From Hofstenia miamia (lineage: Eukaryota; Xenacoelomorpha; Acoela): a DNA stretch of 64,000 nt. Where the stretch lies: positions 1,256,410 to 1,320,409 of the forward strand of contig SCFE01000009.1 of assembly GCA_004352715.1 (NCBI GenBank), given 5' to 3'. The notes under the pieces were generated by a model. The model ran no database searches. It was not told the origin of the DNA and saw only the letters and a program-made list of their open reading frames with translations. Shown here piece by piece: positions 48,501 through 60,370 of this stretch (position 1 is its first letter; each line of letters begins with the position of its first letter). Made by a program: the position numbers and the translations under genes.

Positions 48501-49740
48501 TTCAAACTATAGTGCTTAATGAAATTAGCACAAAGTTATGGGACACCCCAAATGAGTTAGTTGCTTTCTAAGAACTAATTACTATATGCAAACGAAGATC
48601 TTCATTGTCCGTGCTATAAGAAATACTTTCTCGCTATACCTCCAAGATTTCAAGCGCCCTGTACTCAGCATTTAAACTCCCACCACCAATTACCCCTAAT
48701 TATTCTCGGAATATTTCAACATAGTTTATTAATGCTTATAACTCACGGACTAATGAAGATATTAAAATATCTGACAATCTGACAGCACCATTATATAGAA
48801 AATTGTTTTCTCGTTTTTTTCGTCTTATATTCGCTACTTGGGTCTGCGTCAGAGATTTAAGTATGTACCTATTGTGCAAAATGTTGAAAGGCTTTCGTTA
48901 GAAATCACTCTCAAGGTATGTCCTCTCGTCTATATTTAATAGAATTTCGGTCAGAGAAGACCTTTTGTCTTTCACAAAGGGTCGGGAGGGCAAGGGCACA
49001 TAATATTTCTCACCCCCAAACTACTACATTGCCATTTCAGACTGAATTACCCAGAGCTCTAGCTCTTGCGTAGAAAATTGAAAACTCATTGCTTAAATTT
49101 ACATAACTGAGAAACTGGTAAACTAATGTCTTACACCTATATAAAATAGTTGACATAATAGTTTTTGCTTTTTGATAACGATGCTGATTTAAAACATTGA
49201 AGTACCTCCACAGACAAACTTCATATTTTTCTTGGAAATGTCGAATGCAGGTAAGAGGTCTGTTGTTTGTAGCTACTAGACACTTGTATTTCAATCATAG
49301 ACATTATATTGAAGTTAAGTATTTGAAAGTCTTTGATGGCAAGGTTACATGTACACCTCATAAAAAATTGTAAAAGCAATTTTTGTACGTGAATACCTTA
49401 GAAATGACGAATTCACCTAATTCTAATAAACTAATTAATTGTGCTGCTTTAATGCAGATTGCCTTGGTAATACGGATAAGGAGAAATTAATCATTAATAA
49501 TTTTTTCCCGAACATGCGTTTTTGAATAAAAAATTCTAACGCATACGATTGATACTACTTTAATTGGCTATGTATTATGCATTCTGTTGTTTTACCTGTA
49601 CATTTATTGAACACAATCTGCTCTTGATTTAGACTATATATGACGACTTTGATATAATAAGTGCTAAAATGAGAAAAAATTTTCAAATACAAAAACCCTT
49701 CAACAACAGTACACAAGTCTTTTCACCTCATTAAATTGCC
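45550..49740. other. Long AT-rich gene-free stretch
   Basis: 46000-46023 is a small perfect palindrome (AAGATTAGAA, four bases, TTCTAATCTT). Between 45918 and 46340 the words CTTACATGTAC and an inverted GGCAAGGACA/TGTCCTTGTC pair recur, suggesting an old inverted-repeat element. Impure AGT/AGC trinucleotide runs lie at 47290-47330 and 48248-48300. Frames at 47837-48055 and 49037-49294 are unassigned. Confidence 0.4.
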
Positions 49741-50518
49741 TATCTTTGGACGAACACATTGAGGCGATCTCACACAATCAAAAAAGTACCCGTAAACACG
49801 CAGATGGGGACAGGTACTTTATTAATTTTCACTAAACATTTCTCATCAAGATGCAAAAAACGTTCTGCAATATCTTTACTCTACTGTAATCATATACAGC
49901 AAAATGTTTTTAAAGATATCGTGCAGGAACCTAAAAACATTCTACAGAAGCTTCAAGAAGTTGACTGAAGCGTTCACGCTAAAAAGGAAGAAAGGAAGTG
50001 GGCTATCCCTTAAGTTAACTGGAAATTAACGGAAAGGTGTTGTCAAAATTTCTTTACAAACCCCATTGAAATCAACCTCTTTTTGAACTCAAGGCTTCAA
50101 GAAACCCATAACAAAGTTGTCTCAATGTCGATAGTCTACCGATCACTTTTAAAGTCAGGGATCTGCATAAAAATGTGCCAAAAAATGCCGCTATTGACAC
50201 AAAAACTGTGAAACATGTACCAGCTGAACAAAAACAACATTTTCTATTGGTCTACGATAGCGAAGACGCTTCTCAAGCCATCTTCAAAATTTTTCTAAAA
50301 AATGCATGGTTTGGGGTGTTTTCAGCTATACAGGTTATTACCTGAATATTATGGAAGGAATTACTGTACACAGTTCAAAGTATACTGATATTTTGGCCGA
50401 TCTTATCCCATTTGCGAACCAATATTATCTAACTGGATGGATTCTTCAGCAAGAGGCGGTGACCCCAAAACCGAGAAGGAGTATTTTCAAATTTCTATGT
50501 AGGATAAATAGTGGATGA
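49741..50518 (+). pseudogene. Tc1/mariner-type transposase fossil
   Basis: V-S-M-S-I-V-Y-R-S-L-L-K-S-G-I-C (50117-50164 region) matches the second helix-turn-helix (VS..TVYR.L...G) of Tc1-like transposases. In another frame, 50306-50518 gives M-V-W-G-V-F-S-Y-T-G, the usual MVWG block after the first catalytic Asp. S-S-K-Y-T-D-I-L follows, and then W-I-L-Q-Q-E-A-V, in the place of the LQQDNAP motif. The second catalytic Asp is thus Glu and the DNAP signature is lost. The frame ends shortly after R-S-I-F-K-F-L, before the last acidic residue. The catalytic start (W..V..SDE) is garbled between the two blocks. The 49759-49968 frame upstream is not recognisably transposase. Dead element. Confidence 0.6.
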
Positions 50519-50637
50519 AGCTAGTAACTACTAGTCTTTTAGTTTTGTTTTGATTTTTACATTTTTTGTTATTGTATAGCTTATAATACAGATATTTTGC
50601 TCTTGAATATTAGCAGAAACCTCTTATAAAAATTAAA

Positions 50638-50905
50638 GGAGTTCCGCAACGATCAACACTCTAACATTAATTATTTATGTTATACAAAAATGATATCAAT
50701 GATGCTATATTGGGTAGTCATGTTATACGATGTTGCAATTTATATCAGCAATGAAGATAAAATTTATGTGTTAAGTAATTTACAAAGAATTTGGCAAGAT
50801 TTAATTATTGGTTACATTTGGAAAAAATCACATTTACTCTACTGCAGTCACACATAATTCGCTTTCAAATTGAAGGACTTCATATATTATAGTATTCCAA
50901 GAATT
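50638..50905 (+). pseudogene. LINE reverse-transcriptase fossil (motif B onward)
   Basis: GGAGTTCCGCAACGATCAAC at 50638 reads G-V-P-Q-R-S-T, the B motif with Gly to Arg. L-F-M-L-Y-K-N-D-I-N-D follows, matching LF.LY.NDI. Then V-I-R and, after a frame shift, L-Y-D-V-A-I-Y-I-S-N-E-D occupy the place of the YADD motif (catalytic Asp pair lost). L-S-N-L-Q-R-I-W-Q-D-L and W-K-K-S-H continue the motif D region. Stops at the G-P-L position and elsewhere show decay. It follows the Tc1 fossil directly, so one may have inserted beside the other. Confidence 0.5.
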
Positions 50906-51869
50906 ACTAATAAATATCCAATTAAGATATTGTTGCAATTTACAAAATTTATTTAATCATTAGTTATAGAGCACTTTTCGGTGACTATGAATAACCAGCC
51001 TAAAAGGATGGGAAAACATTGAATTGATCTACTTTGTATTACTATAAATGTATCATTTATAGAATGTATCCATGAAATTACATGGAAAGCTCTTTAAACA
51101 TTTTTGTTTGTACCCTGAATTTAGAAACATTATGTTTTATTTTGAATATTCAATGCAAGGTCATTGCAAATTGAAATTTGTTGAATTACAGTACTTAAAA
51201 AACAAAAAATTTAATTATTTACTATTATGAGCTTTTTCAAAAATGCATTAACTTAATACATGCATCTTACAATCGATAAAAAAACATAACTTCAATGCTG
51301 TAAATTAAGCACTAACAGTAACATATATTGTAAGATTCAGTGAGTAACAGATGGTAAGCTTTTCAAAGACATTTTTAGTTACTATTCCTCTGTATTCAAT
51401 GTGAAGTAAAGAAAAAAACATCTATATTAATTTTTATTATGTAACTAAATGCTATTTTGTAACAAACGTCCTGTTGATAACAGTAAACCATTAATAAAAT
51501 TTAACAATTATTATTTTGCTTACGTTTGTCGTCTAAAATGCAGGTTTATAAAAAGCATGAAAAAGTTATAGTCTAGCCAAATGAAAAAATTTACTATTAA
51601 AAGTCAAGAATCGAATTGCATATGAATAACTCAAAATTATTAGAAGCAGGAGATATACCTTTCTACACCATACCATAGTCTTGCTAACCGGGGAAGCAAT
51701 TTTGAAGAACTTGTAAAGAGTGTATAATCATTTGAATGGAAGGCATGCAGTTGTTATACATTGAAGATGTGGAATTGTTCTCAATCACTTACTTCAAGTA
51801 ATTTTACTATAACTAAGTGAGTCAACTTTGTGATTCTGTCGTAGTCAAGAATAACTGACCAGTAGAGCC
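50906..51869. other. AT-rich spacer
   Basis: No gene or repeat recognised. Confidence 0.5.
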
Positions 51870-51975
51870 TAGTGATGTCAATACCGCAACACATTGTGAA
51901 TAGCAGTATTATAATACCGTGTTTCCAAAATACGGGTAATACCGTATCAATACCGGTACTGTAGTGATGGGCCCA
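51870..51975. mobile_element. hAT-like terminal sequence with AATACCG palindromes
   Basis: TAGTGATGTCAATACCG at 51870 and TAGTGATGGGCCC at 51962 are both typical of hAT termini. Between them AATACCG and its complement CGGTATT/ACGGGTAATACC alternate, giving an internally palindromic, GC-richer segment. It may be one end of the hAT fossil at 52074-52364. A second copy of TAGTGATGGGC occurs at 55639. Confidence 0.4.
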
Positions 51976-52073
51976 AATCAGTCAAAGAAAAAGTAAAAGT
52001 TCTAGCATAATGCATAAGTATACGAACAATAATTGAGATATCAAAGCAAACAATTTATTAACAAAATTAAAAT

Positions 52074-52364
52074 TTAAAAGCAATTTAGAAAATCCTTATT
52101 GAAGAACCATCTCAAAATGCACAATGTGTTTAAAAATGAACCAAATAGTCTATTTTGCGCATAGGTGCAAAACGCCTTTGTCACTATGAAGGTACTTTCG
52201 CTTTCCACAGAGGTTTGAGGCACAGTTTGGAGCCAAACAGTCACTATTTGGAGAACATCTCCCTTCTTGCCACACAGCTTAAAAGTCTCCAGCTCGTTGG
52301 CAACTAGTCTATCAAATGGAAATTCTATCACCATAATGCAGCTCTTGATTTGTGTCATCCTCAA
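52074..52364 (-). pseudogene. hAT transposase C-terminal dimerization domain, remnant
   Basis: A 96-codon minus-strand frame. After L-E-T-F-K-L-C-G-K-K-G-D comes V-P-Q-T-S-V-E-S-E-S-T-F, the hAT signature P.TS(V/A)E(S/A)ER.FS with Arg to Ser. R-L-F-G-S-F-L-N-T-L-C-I-L-R-W-F-F, the conserved RL....LN.L.FLR..F end, follows. Order and spacing match the C-terminus of hAT transposases of the ZBED/aphid-type group. The Cys-containing F-C-T region corresponds to the i.t..R linker. Upstream catalytic sequence is not recognisable: the frame at 52376-52618 is in another phase and unassigned. Dead fragment. Confidence 0.65.
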
Positions 52365-52979
52365 GCAGCTGGGACTCAGATTTCAAGAAGGCGATTACTT
52401 ACGCCCTGTGTGTTTTCCGCGATTCTAGGCACCAACATTGGCGTAAATCGTGTGCAAACGTAACCTAATGCGCACTTTGTCTCAGCCAATTTCATGAGAC
52501 CAAGTACGGAGACGCACATCGTGACAATTGATGCCGTTACAGCAGTTTCTGCTGCATGCTCTCTGATGGTTATCTTATCTGAAGAGGAACTGCTATAAAC
52601 CAGTAGTTTTAAAGACACTATACTTTATCGGGTGTGCAATAAATACAACAAAACGTTTTTTAATTTATATTGTAACAGTCAGTCCCAAACGGCATTTTAC
52701 ATTAATTAACTCCAAAATTAATAGCACATCAAAGCACCTTCAAACGGTATCTAGTGAATCAAAGGCGGGAATACTGGGGGGTTGCTTCCAATGTTGCCTG
52801 TTAATTGGATAGCAAAACACACAAATTCAAAATTTATGCACACTAGCAAAGGCCTCTTTTCGTTTCTTCAGTAACGACTAATTTTGATTAATTGAAACGA
52901 TAAAATCGAATTCGGGAAAAGTTTATACTTTCATAAAAATTATGAAGGTGTGCAGAAATAGAGAGTGACAAAATGAGAT
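52365..52979. other. Spacer with unassigned minus-strand frame
   Basis: 52376-52618 (minus, 80 codons) is hydrophobic and Thr/Ala-rich, less AT-rich than its flanks, and could be decayed upstream transposase. No motif confirms this. Confidence 0.3.
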
Positions 52980-53275
52980 AAACATGAACCCCAATCCGAC
53001 CTGATCAGATTATGTTGTACCCGAACTCTACCCGACCCGAAACGTTGACTTTAATTTGACGCTATGGATCTCGGTCCAAAACAATGATCATTAAAATGAA
53101 TCATTTTCTAATAAGTGAAACAGCAATTCATTGGTATTACAGTATCGTCTTGGAATTTTTCAAATCAAGCGATGATTAACATCAGCGTTTTTTTAATAAT
53201 AAATTGATACCCGAGTCATCCGAAACCCTAAATCAAGTCGAGTTTATCGGGTACCCGATGTCATTCCTTAGTGCA
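52980..53275. mobile_element. Decayed inverted-repeat element with ACCCGA words
   Basis: The left part holds CCAATCCGACC, TACCCGAACTCTACCCGACC. The right part holds GATACCCGAGTCATCCGAAAC and CGGGTACCCGATGTCATTCC. Repeated (A)CCCGA words and a GATGTCATTCC end resemble the termini of small hAT-like elements. Target duplications were not found. Confidence 0.35.
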
Positions 53276-55635
53276 AAAGCATTATCGTTACATACTTGGC
53301 AAGGATATTATATGTTCAAGCGGTTGAATTTGCCATCAATAAAGCTTTGATTTTATGGAAATTTCGTCAACCTATGAAAAATACGACTTCATAACTTTAT
53401 ACGTAAAAAAGCATTTAAAATTTAGCATTCTCGAAGAAATGACATTAGGGAATTTCTCAAATGCTTTAGTGACGTCATCAATTACGTAAGGACTTTCTGT
53501 AAACTTTTAAGACATCTTATCGACAATAACTTGTTGTTTTCTTTATATAACTGAAAAAAATGCGAAACCTCGAATTCCTCTAATGAAACTATTTTGGGGC
53601 AAACTTATTTTTTTGTGGGGGATCTAAGCTTCAACTTATTTGAACATTTTTTGCACAGCAATTTTTAAACAAATGAGTAGGAAATCAGATTGTTCAACAT
53701 CAACTTTTCAAGCAAAACCAAAATATGGACAACCATGCTAGACACCATGCATGCACCAAACTCGAAAAATTAAAAGCCTTCAAATATTAAATGATTTTGA
53801 TAAAGGCACTTTAGGCTCTTTTGGGCTCTACAATTTTGAATTAGTCTTCAAGTTTAGCTCGACTGGTTACAAGCTAAGTTCATTCCCAAGTTTGACAGGT
53901 CTATTACATAGTGAAAAACGGGTCAAACTAACCCACATATTGAGCAGTAGCAGGTTGTTTTTTATCGTTGGGGTGGAAGAACGCAAACAGATTTAAGCAA
54001 CAGCTTAAGAAGTCAAACATTTGAATTTTTAAAAATACTAGACTAATAGATGTTAATCACTTCTATATATTTTTATTAATTTTTGTATTGTTTTCATTAA
54101 TACGTTTAGGTTAAAATATTTTGATGTATGTGATACTAGCAATAATATTTTCCCAACCTGTTCTAATATGATTCAGCTTAGCTGATTCTCCAAGGAAAGA
54201 TGTATAGATCAAAAACAGACGTACAAGACGGTAACAAATCTCGCATTATTATATCGTGGAAGGCAGAGAAAATGCGAGCATGGGCCGGAACCGAAAATCT
54301 GTCGCCCCGCAGGTGTCTACCAAAATGCTCATTTATTTTAATACCAAACATTGACACCACTTTACCCAATTTCTACCCACGCACAGATCTTTGCACTAAA
54401 ACCATAACAATATTAGACCTAGTTAAAATTGCACATTCAAGACGTATTTTTAAATTCTACGAAGGTCGAATTTAAGGAAATTAAATCATAAAATAAGTTG
54501 CTCACACTCAGAGTACATTAGGCTCTGAAAATTGAATTGCTATGCAAAATTACAGTGAATTTCTCTCCCTTCAAAACAATTGGAAAAATAAGAGAAGAAA
54601 TTCATACTGTAAAGACATCACAACAGTTTTTGTCTATTAAACACCCACAGGTAAATATGTTTTAAAACATTTAAATTGATTTTACAAGTGTTAGGACAGC
54701 TTTGTAATTTAAAGGAAGGCATTTAAAATAGAGTTTTATTTCTCCAAAAGAACAAAATAGCTACTTATGAGTAAGCGGATAAGCATCCTTTCATTTGCGC
54801 TAAATCACCGTGAACATTAAAGAGATGGTATGTTTTTTAAAACCTCTTTGAATACAGCTTTATTTCATTAAACATTTAATTTAGGCATTAGCAGGAGTAG
54901 CAAAAATATTTTTAATTGAAGGTTTTCTTGAAAAAATTCCCCGATACAGGAATAGTTTCAATCAAATTTGTCTAATCTAAAATTCATGGTAAGAAGCATA
55001 TAATTTCTTTGGTTGGTCTCTCTTAGGCAATATGTTGCATCTGCAACTACAATATCGTTCAGTATGTTGTTAAGTCAATACTGCTTCACTGCACTCGGGA
55101 AAATAGCCGCACAGGTGCATATTCAATTCCCAAAATACCAAACAACTCACATTTTTTATAGAAATTTAGACTTCACACTAAAGTGGAGGTTTTCCTTTTT
55201 GATAAGCGATATTTGTGAAACTTGCAAGTTTCGCAAGTAGGCCTATTACTTGCAAAAAATTTTAAGCACTAGCAAATATTAATCTGACGTTCATTAAAAT
55301 TTCAAATTTTCTAGATAATTTAAACATTATGGATCAAACTAAAAATAATGAAATTCAATTGATTGCAATTTTGAAACAAAATTACAAGTATATAAAACCA
55401 AACAATTTCTTACATATATATGCTGAATTATCATTGATATCCATAATTATACATATCTGGCAGAACTGTTATTTATAAACTTAAAATGTTCTTAAAAATT
55501 TTAATTATGATTTTTTCAAAGTTTGAAAAATCATTGCGCTTAAATTTTAGAGATTTAATTGTATCTGTTCTTAAAAGTAAAATATTATTAATGAATAAAT
55601 TAATATGTAAATTATTTTTTAGGTAAAATTTTGAA
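53276..55635. other. AT-rich gene-free stretch
   Basis: Frames at 53751-53996 and around 54178-54475 (both strands) are short, somewhat less AT-rich, and without recognisable domains. Confidence 0.4.
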
Positions 55636-56720
55636 TATAGTGATGGGCTTTTGCAGTACCGGCATTAAATGAGCGCAAGGGGTGAATGGCATGGGCCTCG
55701 CGCCAAACATTGATTATAAAAACTTTTTTTTGCAAATTTAAGAAAATGCAAAGGATGTCTTTCACAATATGAATTCAAAAATTATTTTGCTAGTTGCATT
55801 TGAACATTAGGGTATATACAGTAATATGCACTCTATGACTGACAACCAATAAAGACCTTTTTGTTCTTTAGCGTTATAATTAAACTGAAATGTGTGATCT
55901 CCAATATACACTCAATGATTAAGTGATTCAATTATTTTCTAATAATACTTATTAATAATGTTAAAACACAAGACTTAGTAAAACATGGCTTTGAAATTCA
56001 GGTATACATACAATATAGCCAACCGATACCAAAAAATCCTTTAAGTTCCAATAATTCTCATGTTTATACCTTAAAGTTCTTGAAACAATGGTTTTCCTTA
56101 ATGTAACTTACAGATACTTTAAACAATTTGATGGCTTTTCAAAAAACTGATTTACTTTAAAGTGACTTAAGGAAACTTTAAACTTCAATTTTGTTCTGCA
56201 AAACTTTAATTTCTTGAAAGTGTCTTAAAAATACTTGAAAGCACAAAATAATTTCTAAAAATATATAATTGTCTTTAAAATGTTAATATGATTGTAATGT
56301 CCTCAAATTGCAATGTATACACTTATTATATTTAGAACCGATATCTTAAACTGTTGGGATGCAATTTTTTACAATAATTTATCATTATCGAGCAAAAATT
56401 ATATAATTATATATATTTTGCAAACGATATAATTTCCTTACAAAGAGCATAAGTAAGCACGGTTCTATGCAAATTAAAACAACTAAATAAATGCACGAAC
56501 GCCACATTATTATAATAGGACCATTGTTATCATTACTTTTTCAGTTTACTTATAGTTTATTGTTTGTCTCGGGCCCAGCGCACGCTAAATCCGGCCATGG
56601 GTTCTTGAGCACAGTTTCTACTCTTAAAATATCATGAATGAAGTTGATGTGAACTGAAAATTTAGTTCTAAGCTCAGTCAGGCCTCGGAAACCTTGGGAT
56701 TGGACCAACATTGCTCATCC
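55636..56720. other. Stretch with two transposon-end relics
   Basis: TAGTGATGGGCTTTTGCAG with GGGCCTCGCGCC (55639-55715) and CGGGCCCAGCGCACGCTAA with CCGGCCATGGG (56573-56602) are GC-rich islands of the kind found at DNA-transposon ends. No coding sequence. Confidence 0.35.
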
Positions 56721-57724
56721 CATTTAAAGTAGCAAAAATTAGGTCCTTCCTTAGGCCACTTTATAAGAACCATTCTAAAAAGTCAATACACGTTTTTTTA
56801 AACTTTGGACAATTTCTTCGTTCCATTTTCCAATATTAGCAGCCCCCAGCCCATCGTTCTTGTTCGACCCGGGTTCATCTTAAAACATGATAATGAAAAA
56901 ATTGAAAAATATAGAAAAAACTAACTTTGCATCCCTAACAATATTTACCATTTCTTCACATTATTTATCAAATAGTAGCAGACTAATTGTATTGAAAATA
57001 AGTTGCATTGTTTATTAAACTTATCGAATACTTTCTAAATATTTACAAAGCTTAATCATAAGTTTCCCAAATGCAAGACTTACCACATATTAAATAAGTA
57101 TTTGCAAAATTTAAACGATATTTGAAAGAAATACGTACTGTAATTCGGGTGAATTCACCACAGTTTAGTCGCATTTTTTAAGTTTCCTACAATAGCAAGA
57201 TAATTATCCAACTAAAATTTTAAACTCAAACTTTAGTATTGCTCTTCTAGTGTAGTACTATCGTGGGGTGAATTTTCCAGTAACATGACACGGTTTAATT
57301 CTATTCTCGGTAACAGAATTTGACTGATTGCGATATTTTGTATTGGAGTGAATTCTAGATGCAATGCAAAAATGTGAAAATATACTTTCGCTTAGGTTCG
57401 TCAATTAAATCCTTAATTAGCTTAAGTGAGTTCCTTTAATTATTTTTACCTCTCATTTCCTTCAAAAGAGCAACCAATGCGAAATCTAAGTCCCAACCAA
57501 TATGCTCGCCTCTGGCAAGCTCTTGGTCACTTTCGCGATGCTGAAGGGCACGTAACCACGTGGTCGGAAACCTGATATTAAGGTTTCTCGAAAGGATTGA
57601 AAGGATTGACATCAAAGGTTATTCCGAAGTTGAGGGAAGTTCTTCCTTTTTCATCTCCCTGCGCTAGGTCTATCAGACCATTGTAGCATTCTGATTAACC
57701 CTCATTCTACCCAGAGACGGAAGA
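56721..57724. other. Gene-free stretch, less AT-rich at its end
   Basis: 57480-57720 is nearer 45% GC but no open frame or repeat could be named. Confidence 0.4.
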
Positions 57725-58673
57725 TAGAGTAATGTGGGGTAAAAAGGAACGAATTTTTTATTTCGGCGTTTTATTAACTTTTAGTTAATAGATTTGCTGA
57801 GTCATGATAATTAAAATAATTTTCCGCCTCTTTGTTGGTTGAAAATCGTATTGCTTTCATTTTTAAGTGATTAATAAGAGTTTATGGAGAATTTAAAGTC
57901 AGCATCTGACAAGAATCGTTGAAATTTGGAGAGTATTAACATATTTGTTAAGGGAATTTTCTTCTGTTCTGAGACTTTACTACATGGTGATCTTCATGAT
58001 TTTATATTTTTTATTATGTTTTTACTTTTCAAACTACTGCATTGCAAGAAGAAATTCAATCTTCTTTACATTTTTATTTTTCAGGGCATTTAAAATTGGA
58101 TATAATAATAGGGTAAAAAAGAACGTGTGTTTTATATTCAAGCATATAATAACCTAGGAAGTATTTTATTCATTTCTCAAGCAATAAATAGTGCTATGTT
58201 TGTGAAGGTTTGTGGTCCCAAGCAAAATCAAAGGAACAGTGAGTTTTATGTTCAGTTTGTAAGACATGGGCTCACAGTGATTGTTGCACATTTCCAAAAG
58301 GCATAATAATATTTGATTTATGTTAAGAAGTGATTTTTTTATTTATAACTGTTAGATTTCATTGATATAATCAATATTTATAAAGAAACTTAATTGTTGC
58401 TTTAGTTTCATTAAACTTTATTTTACATTGTATTTCCTTGCCTCTTTTATTCCGTTCCTTCTTGCCCCACATATTTGGATATCTGACAATTCTGACATTT
58501 TTACTTTAAACCAATATTTTGTCAAAGATATAACTTGAAACCGGTCCATTTTTTATGAGAAATTGCTAAATATTGTTTTAAGTAGCTAAAAAAAGAAAAT
58601 TTATCAAATGTTTTATTCTAAAGTTTTTATTAACTAAGAAAGGGAAGTGTTCCTTTTGCCCCACATTACGCTA
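57725..58673. mobile_element. 945-bp inverted-repeat DNA transposon flanked by TA
   Basis: The element is placed at 57727-58671 between TA dinucleotides (57725-57726, 58672-58673). The left end is GAGTAATGTGGGGTAAAAAG; the right end, reverse-complemented, is GCGTAATGTGGGGCAAAAGG, so the ends match over about 24 bp with few differences. Related GGGTAAAAAAGAACG (58110) and GTTCCTTCTTGCCCCACAT (58453-58471) lie inside as internal repeats. TA duplication and short inverted ends fit the Tc1/mariner/pogo superfamily. A zinc-finger-like remnant is encoded at 58201-58326. No transposase core remains. Confidence 0.7.
58201..58326 (+). pseudogene. Zinc-finger-like C-terminal remnant of a pogo/Tigger-type transposase
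   Basis: Reading from 58201 gives C-E-G-L-W, then a stop, then L-C-S-V-C-K-T-W-A-H-S-D-C-C followed by F-P-K-G and I-F-D-L-C, then a stop. The C..C..W.H..C pattern with a trailing F..C matches the small C-terminal zinc finger of many pogo/jerky-type transposases (C.KC..W.H..C). It lies inside the TA-flanked element, in line with that superfamily. The upstream stop and missing DDE domain make it a relic. Confidence 0.45.
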
Positions 58674-58889
58674 CTACTCAAATTTGTTAGAGTTGATTGT
58701 CGAGAGAAACATCATAAGTAATTCGACCATAATTTTGACCTTATTCCCAGAGATTTTAACCTCAAAATAGTATCTTTTTAATTTATATAACCTTATTTTT
58801 CCAATGGAGAAATATGAAAAAACAACCCATGTAAAATAGAACTGTAGAACAAGTACAAGTATGATTAAACACAGGAAACTCACATTTCA
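58674..58889. other. Short spacer
   Basis: No features beyond shadow frames on the minus strand. Confidence 0.5.
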
Positions 58890-59021
58890 TTAATTGTTCT
58901 TGTTGAAATAAAGCATGAAATATTTCTCGACATTCTTGGGCAGAAAATTTCGATCTTTCGTTAAGATTTTTCGCCACACCCAGAAACTACGCTCGACTGC
59001 AGTTGATGACGCTGGGGCAAC
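58890..59021 (-). pseudogene. hAT transposase C-terminal dimerization domain
   Basis: The minus strand reads V-A-P-A-S-S-T-A-V-E-R-S-F, then K-I-L-T-K-D-R-N-F-L-P-K-N-V-E-K-Y, and ends N-K-N-N with TAA at 58890-58892, so the natural C-terminus is preserved. P.SS..VERSF....K.L...RNF...N is the hAT dimerization signature. It is the same subfamily as the remnant at 40610-40680 (S-V-E-R-S, K-D-R-N-F-L-P shared). Nothing recognisable as hAT remains upstream (above 59022), so only this 44-codon end survives. Confidence 0.7.
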
Positions 59022-59156
59022 TTAAAGCAACATTTTTAACTTTATTTAACTTTTTTTAACTTGATAACTTTATGGTCGCCCTAATCATAAGAGAATGGAA
59101 CAGTTCTTATTAAATATAAATTGTAGTTTAGGAGAGAATGTAGTGATGTTGACGAT

Positions 59157-60370
59157 TTGACTGCAGTTGTTTACCAAATTATTGATTTGGCATATAACCT
59201 ATACCCCAAACGAGTTGTGACGATATCATTAAATTATTCAATGTTGGTGACCTCTAATGTAAAAGAGATGATGATTCGGAAACATAAATCGACAAGACGT
59301 CAAAGCGTTAACAACGTGAGAGAACTGACCAAGTTAATCGAAATGGAGAAGAATAAGTGTTTTATGGATAGAATTCATAAAAATAAAAAGACATGGAAAG
59401 GAAAAAGTTGCTGCTAAATTTTCGACAATCTAAAAGAAGCTGTTACTGAGATAAATATATACTTTGCCAAAATTTGTTCAACTGAAGAAACTGGAGACTT
59501 GAGTAGTATTACCAGTCAGATGCTCTTTCCAGACACAAAATTGCCAGGAGAGTTTGATGCATATAAGCTTTTAATTAAAGTGAATCCAAAGAAATCTGCA
59601 GGCATATATCCCGGCTGGATTTGGAAATGTTATGCCTTGAGTTTGGCGCTACCTATCTTTATGATCTGGAGAGAAGTTTATTGACTGGCAAGGAAGCTCA
59701 TACAAAAAGTGTTTGGAGCTGATCAGTACGCGTATAACAGTGGTTACTCTACAGATGATGCCTTGGTTCTCTTACTATCAAAAGTAAGGATAGTAGTTGA
59801 CAAACGGCCTTCAATAATATCAGTAATATGCATAGGCTGCTCAAAAGCTTTTAACAAAGTAAATCGTTGTAAACTACTGGAAAAATGTCCAAAGTTGAAG
59901 TGTTCAGCGGGACAATGGAATGGTATAAGAGCTTCCTGGCAGATCGTGTTGTAAAGATTGAACTGGCAGATGAGTCCTCCGATTATTTACGGAAGAATTG
60001 GGGCATTACCGAAGGAACAGTCAATGGACTGAGGCTGTTTCCCATTATGCTGAGTGATTTAAATCCATTCATCTAGAAAATTTTTATTTCAAATTCGCTG
60101 ATGACCTGAGCATAGTGGTTGTAAACGGAAAACTCGATAATGTAGTTCGGAATGCAAAGAAAAACGACATGGACATCAAATTGGCAGAAGACTGAAGAAA
60201 TGTTCATCAATACTACCTATTCAAAACCTGATGCTGAGCTGTTGGTTTATGAATCTGGTCAAATGAAAAGGGCAACAGAGATTAAGCTTCTCGTAATAGT
60301 GATTGACAACCGCCTCACTTTAAATTTTCAACTCAAAAATTGAGTAGAAATGAGCAAACGCTCATTACTG
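59157..60370 (+). pseudogene. Degenerate LINE (ORF2) with frameshifts and deletion
   Basis: Blocks in order on the plus strand: the endonuclease-RT linker (V-K-E-M-M-I-R-K-H-K ... C-F-M-D-R-I, 59250-59370), the pre-RT region (N-P-K-K-S-A-G-I-Y-P-G-W-I-W-K, about 59580-59630), D-Q-Y-A-Y-N-S-G-Y-S-T-D-D-A-L (59718-59765, usual QfGfr.g.sT..AL), motif A I-G-C-S-K-A-F-N-K-V (catalytic Asp changed to Gly), W-Y-K-S-F-L-A-D-R, motif B around I-T-E-G-T-V-N-G, motif C F-A-D-D-L (60094-60108, intact), and A-E-L-L-V then I-K-L-L-V-I-V-I-D. The block between pre-RT and QYAY (RT motifs 0-2) is missing near 59670-59710, and at least three frameshifts are needed. A Jockey/CR1-type element, dead. Confidence 0.75.

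Noticed and set aside
57945-58157. 70-codon hydrophobic frame inside the TA-flanked element
   Set aside because: Phe/Tyr-rich AT translation with no transposase similarity.
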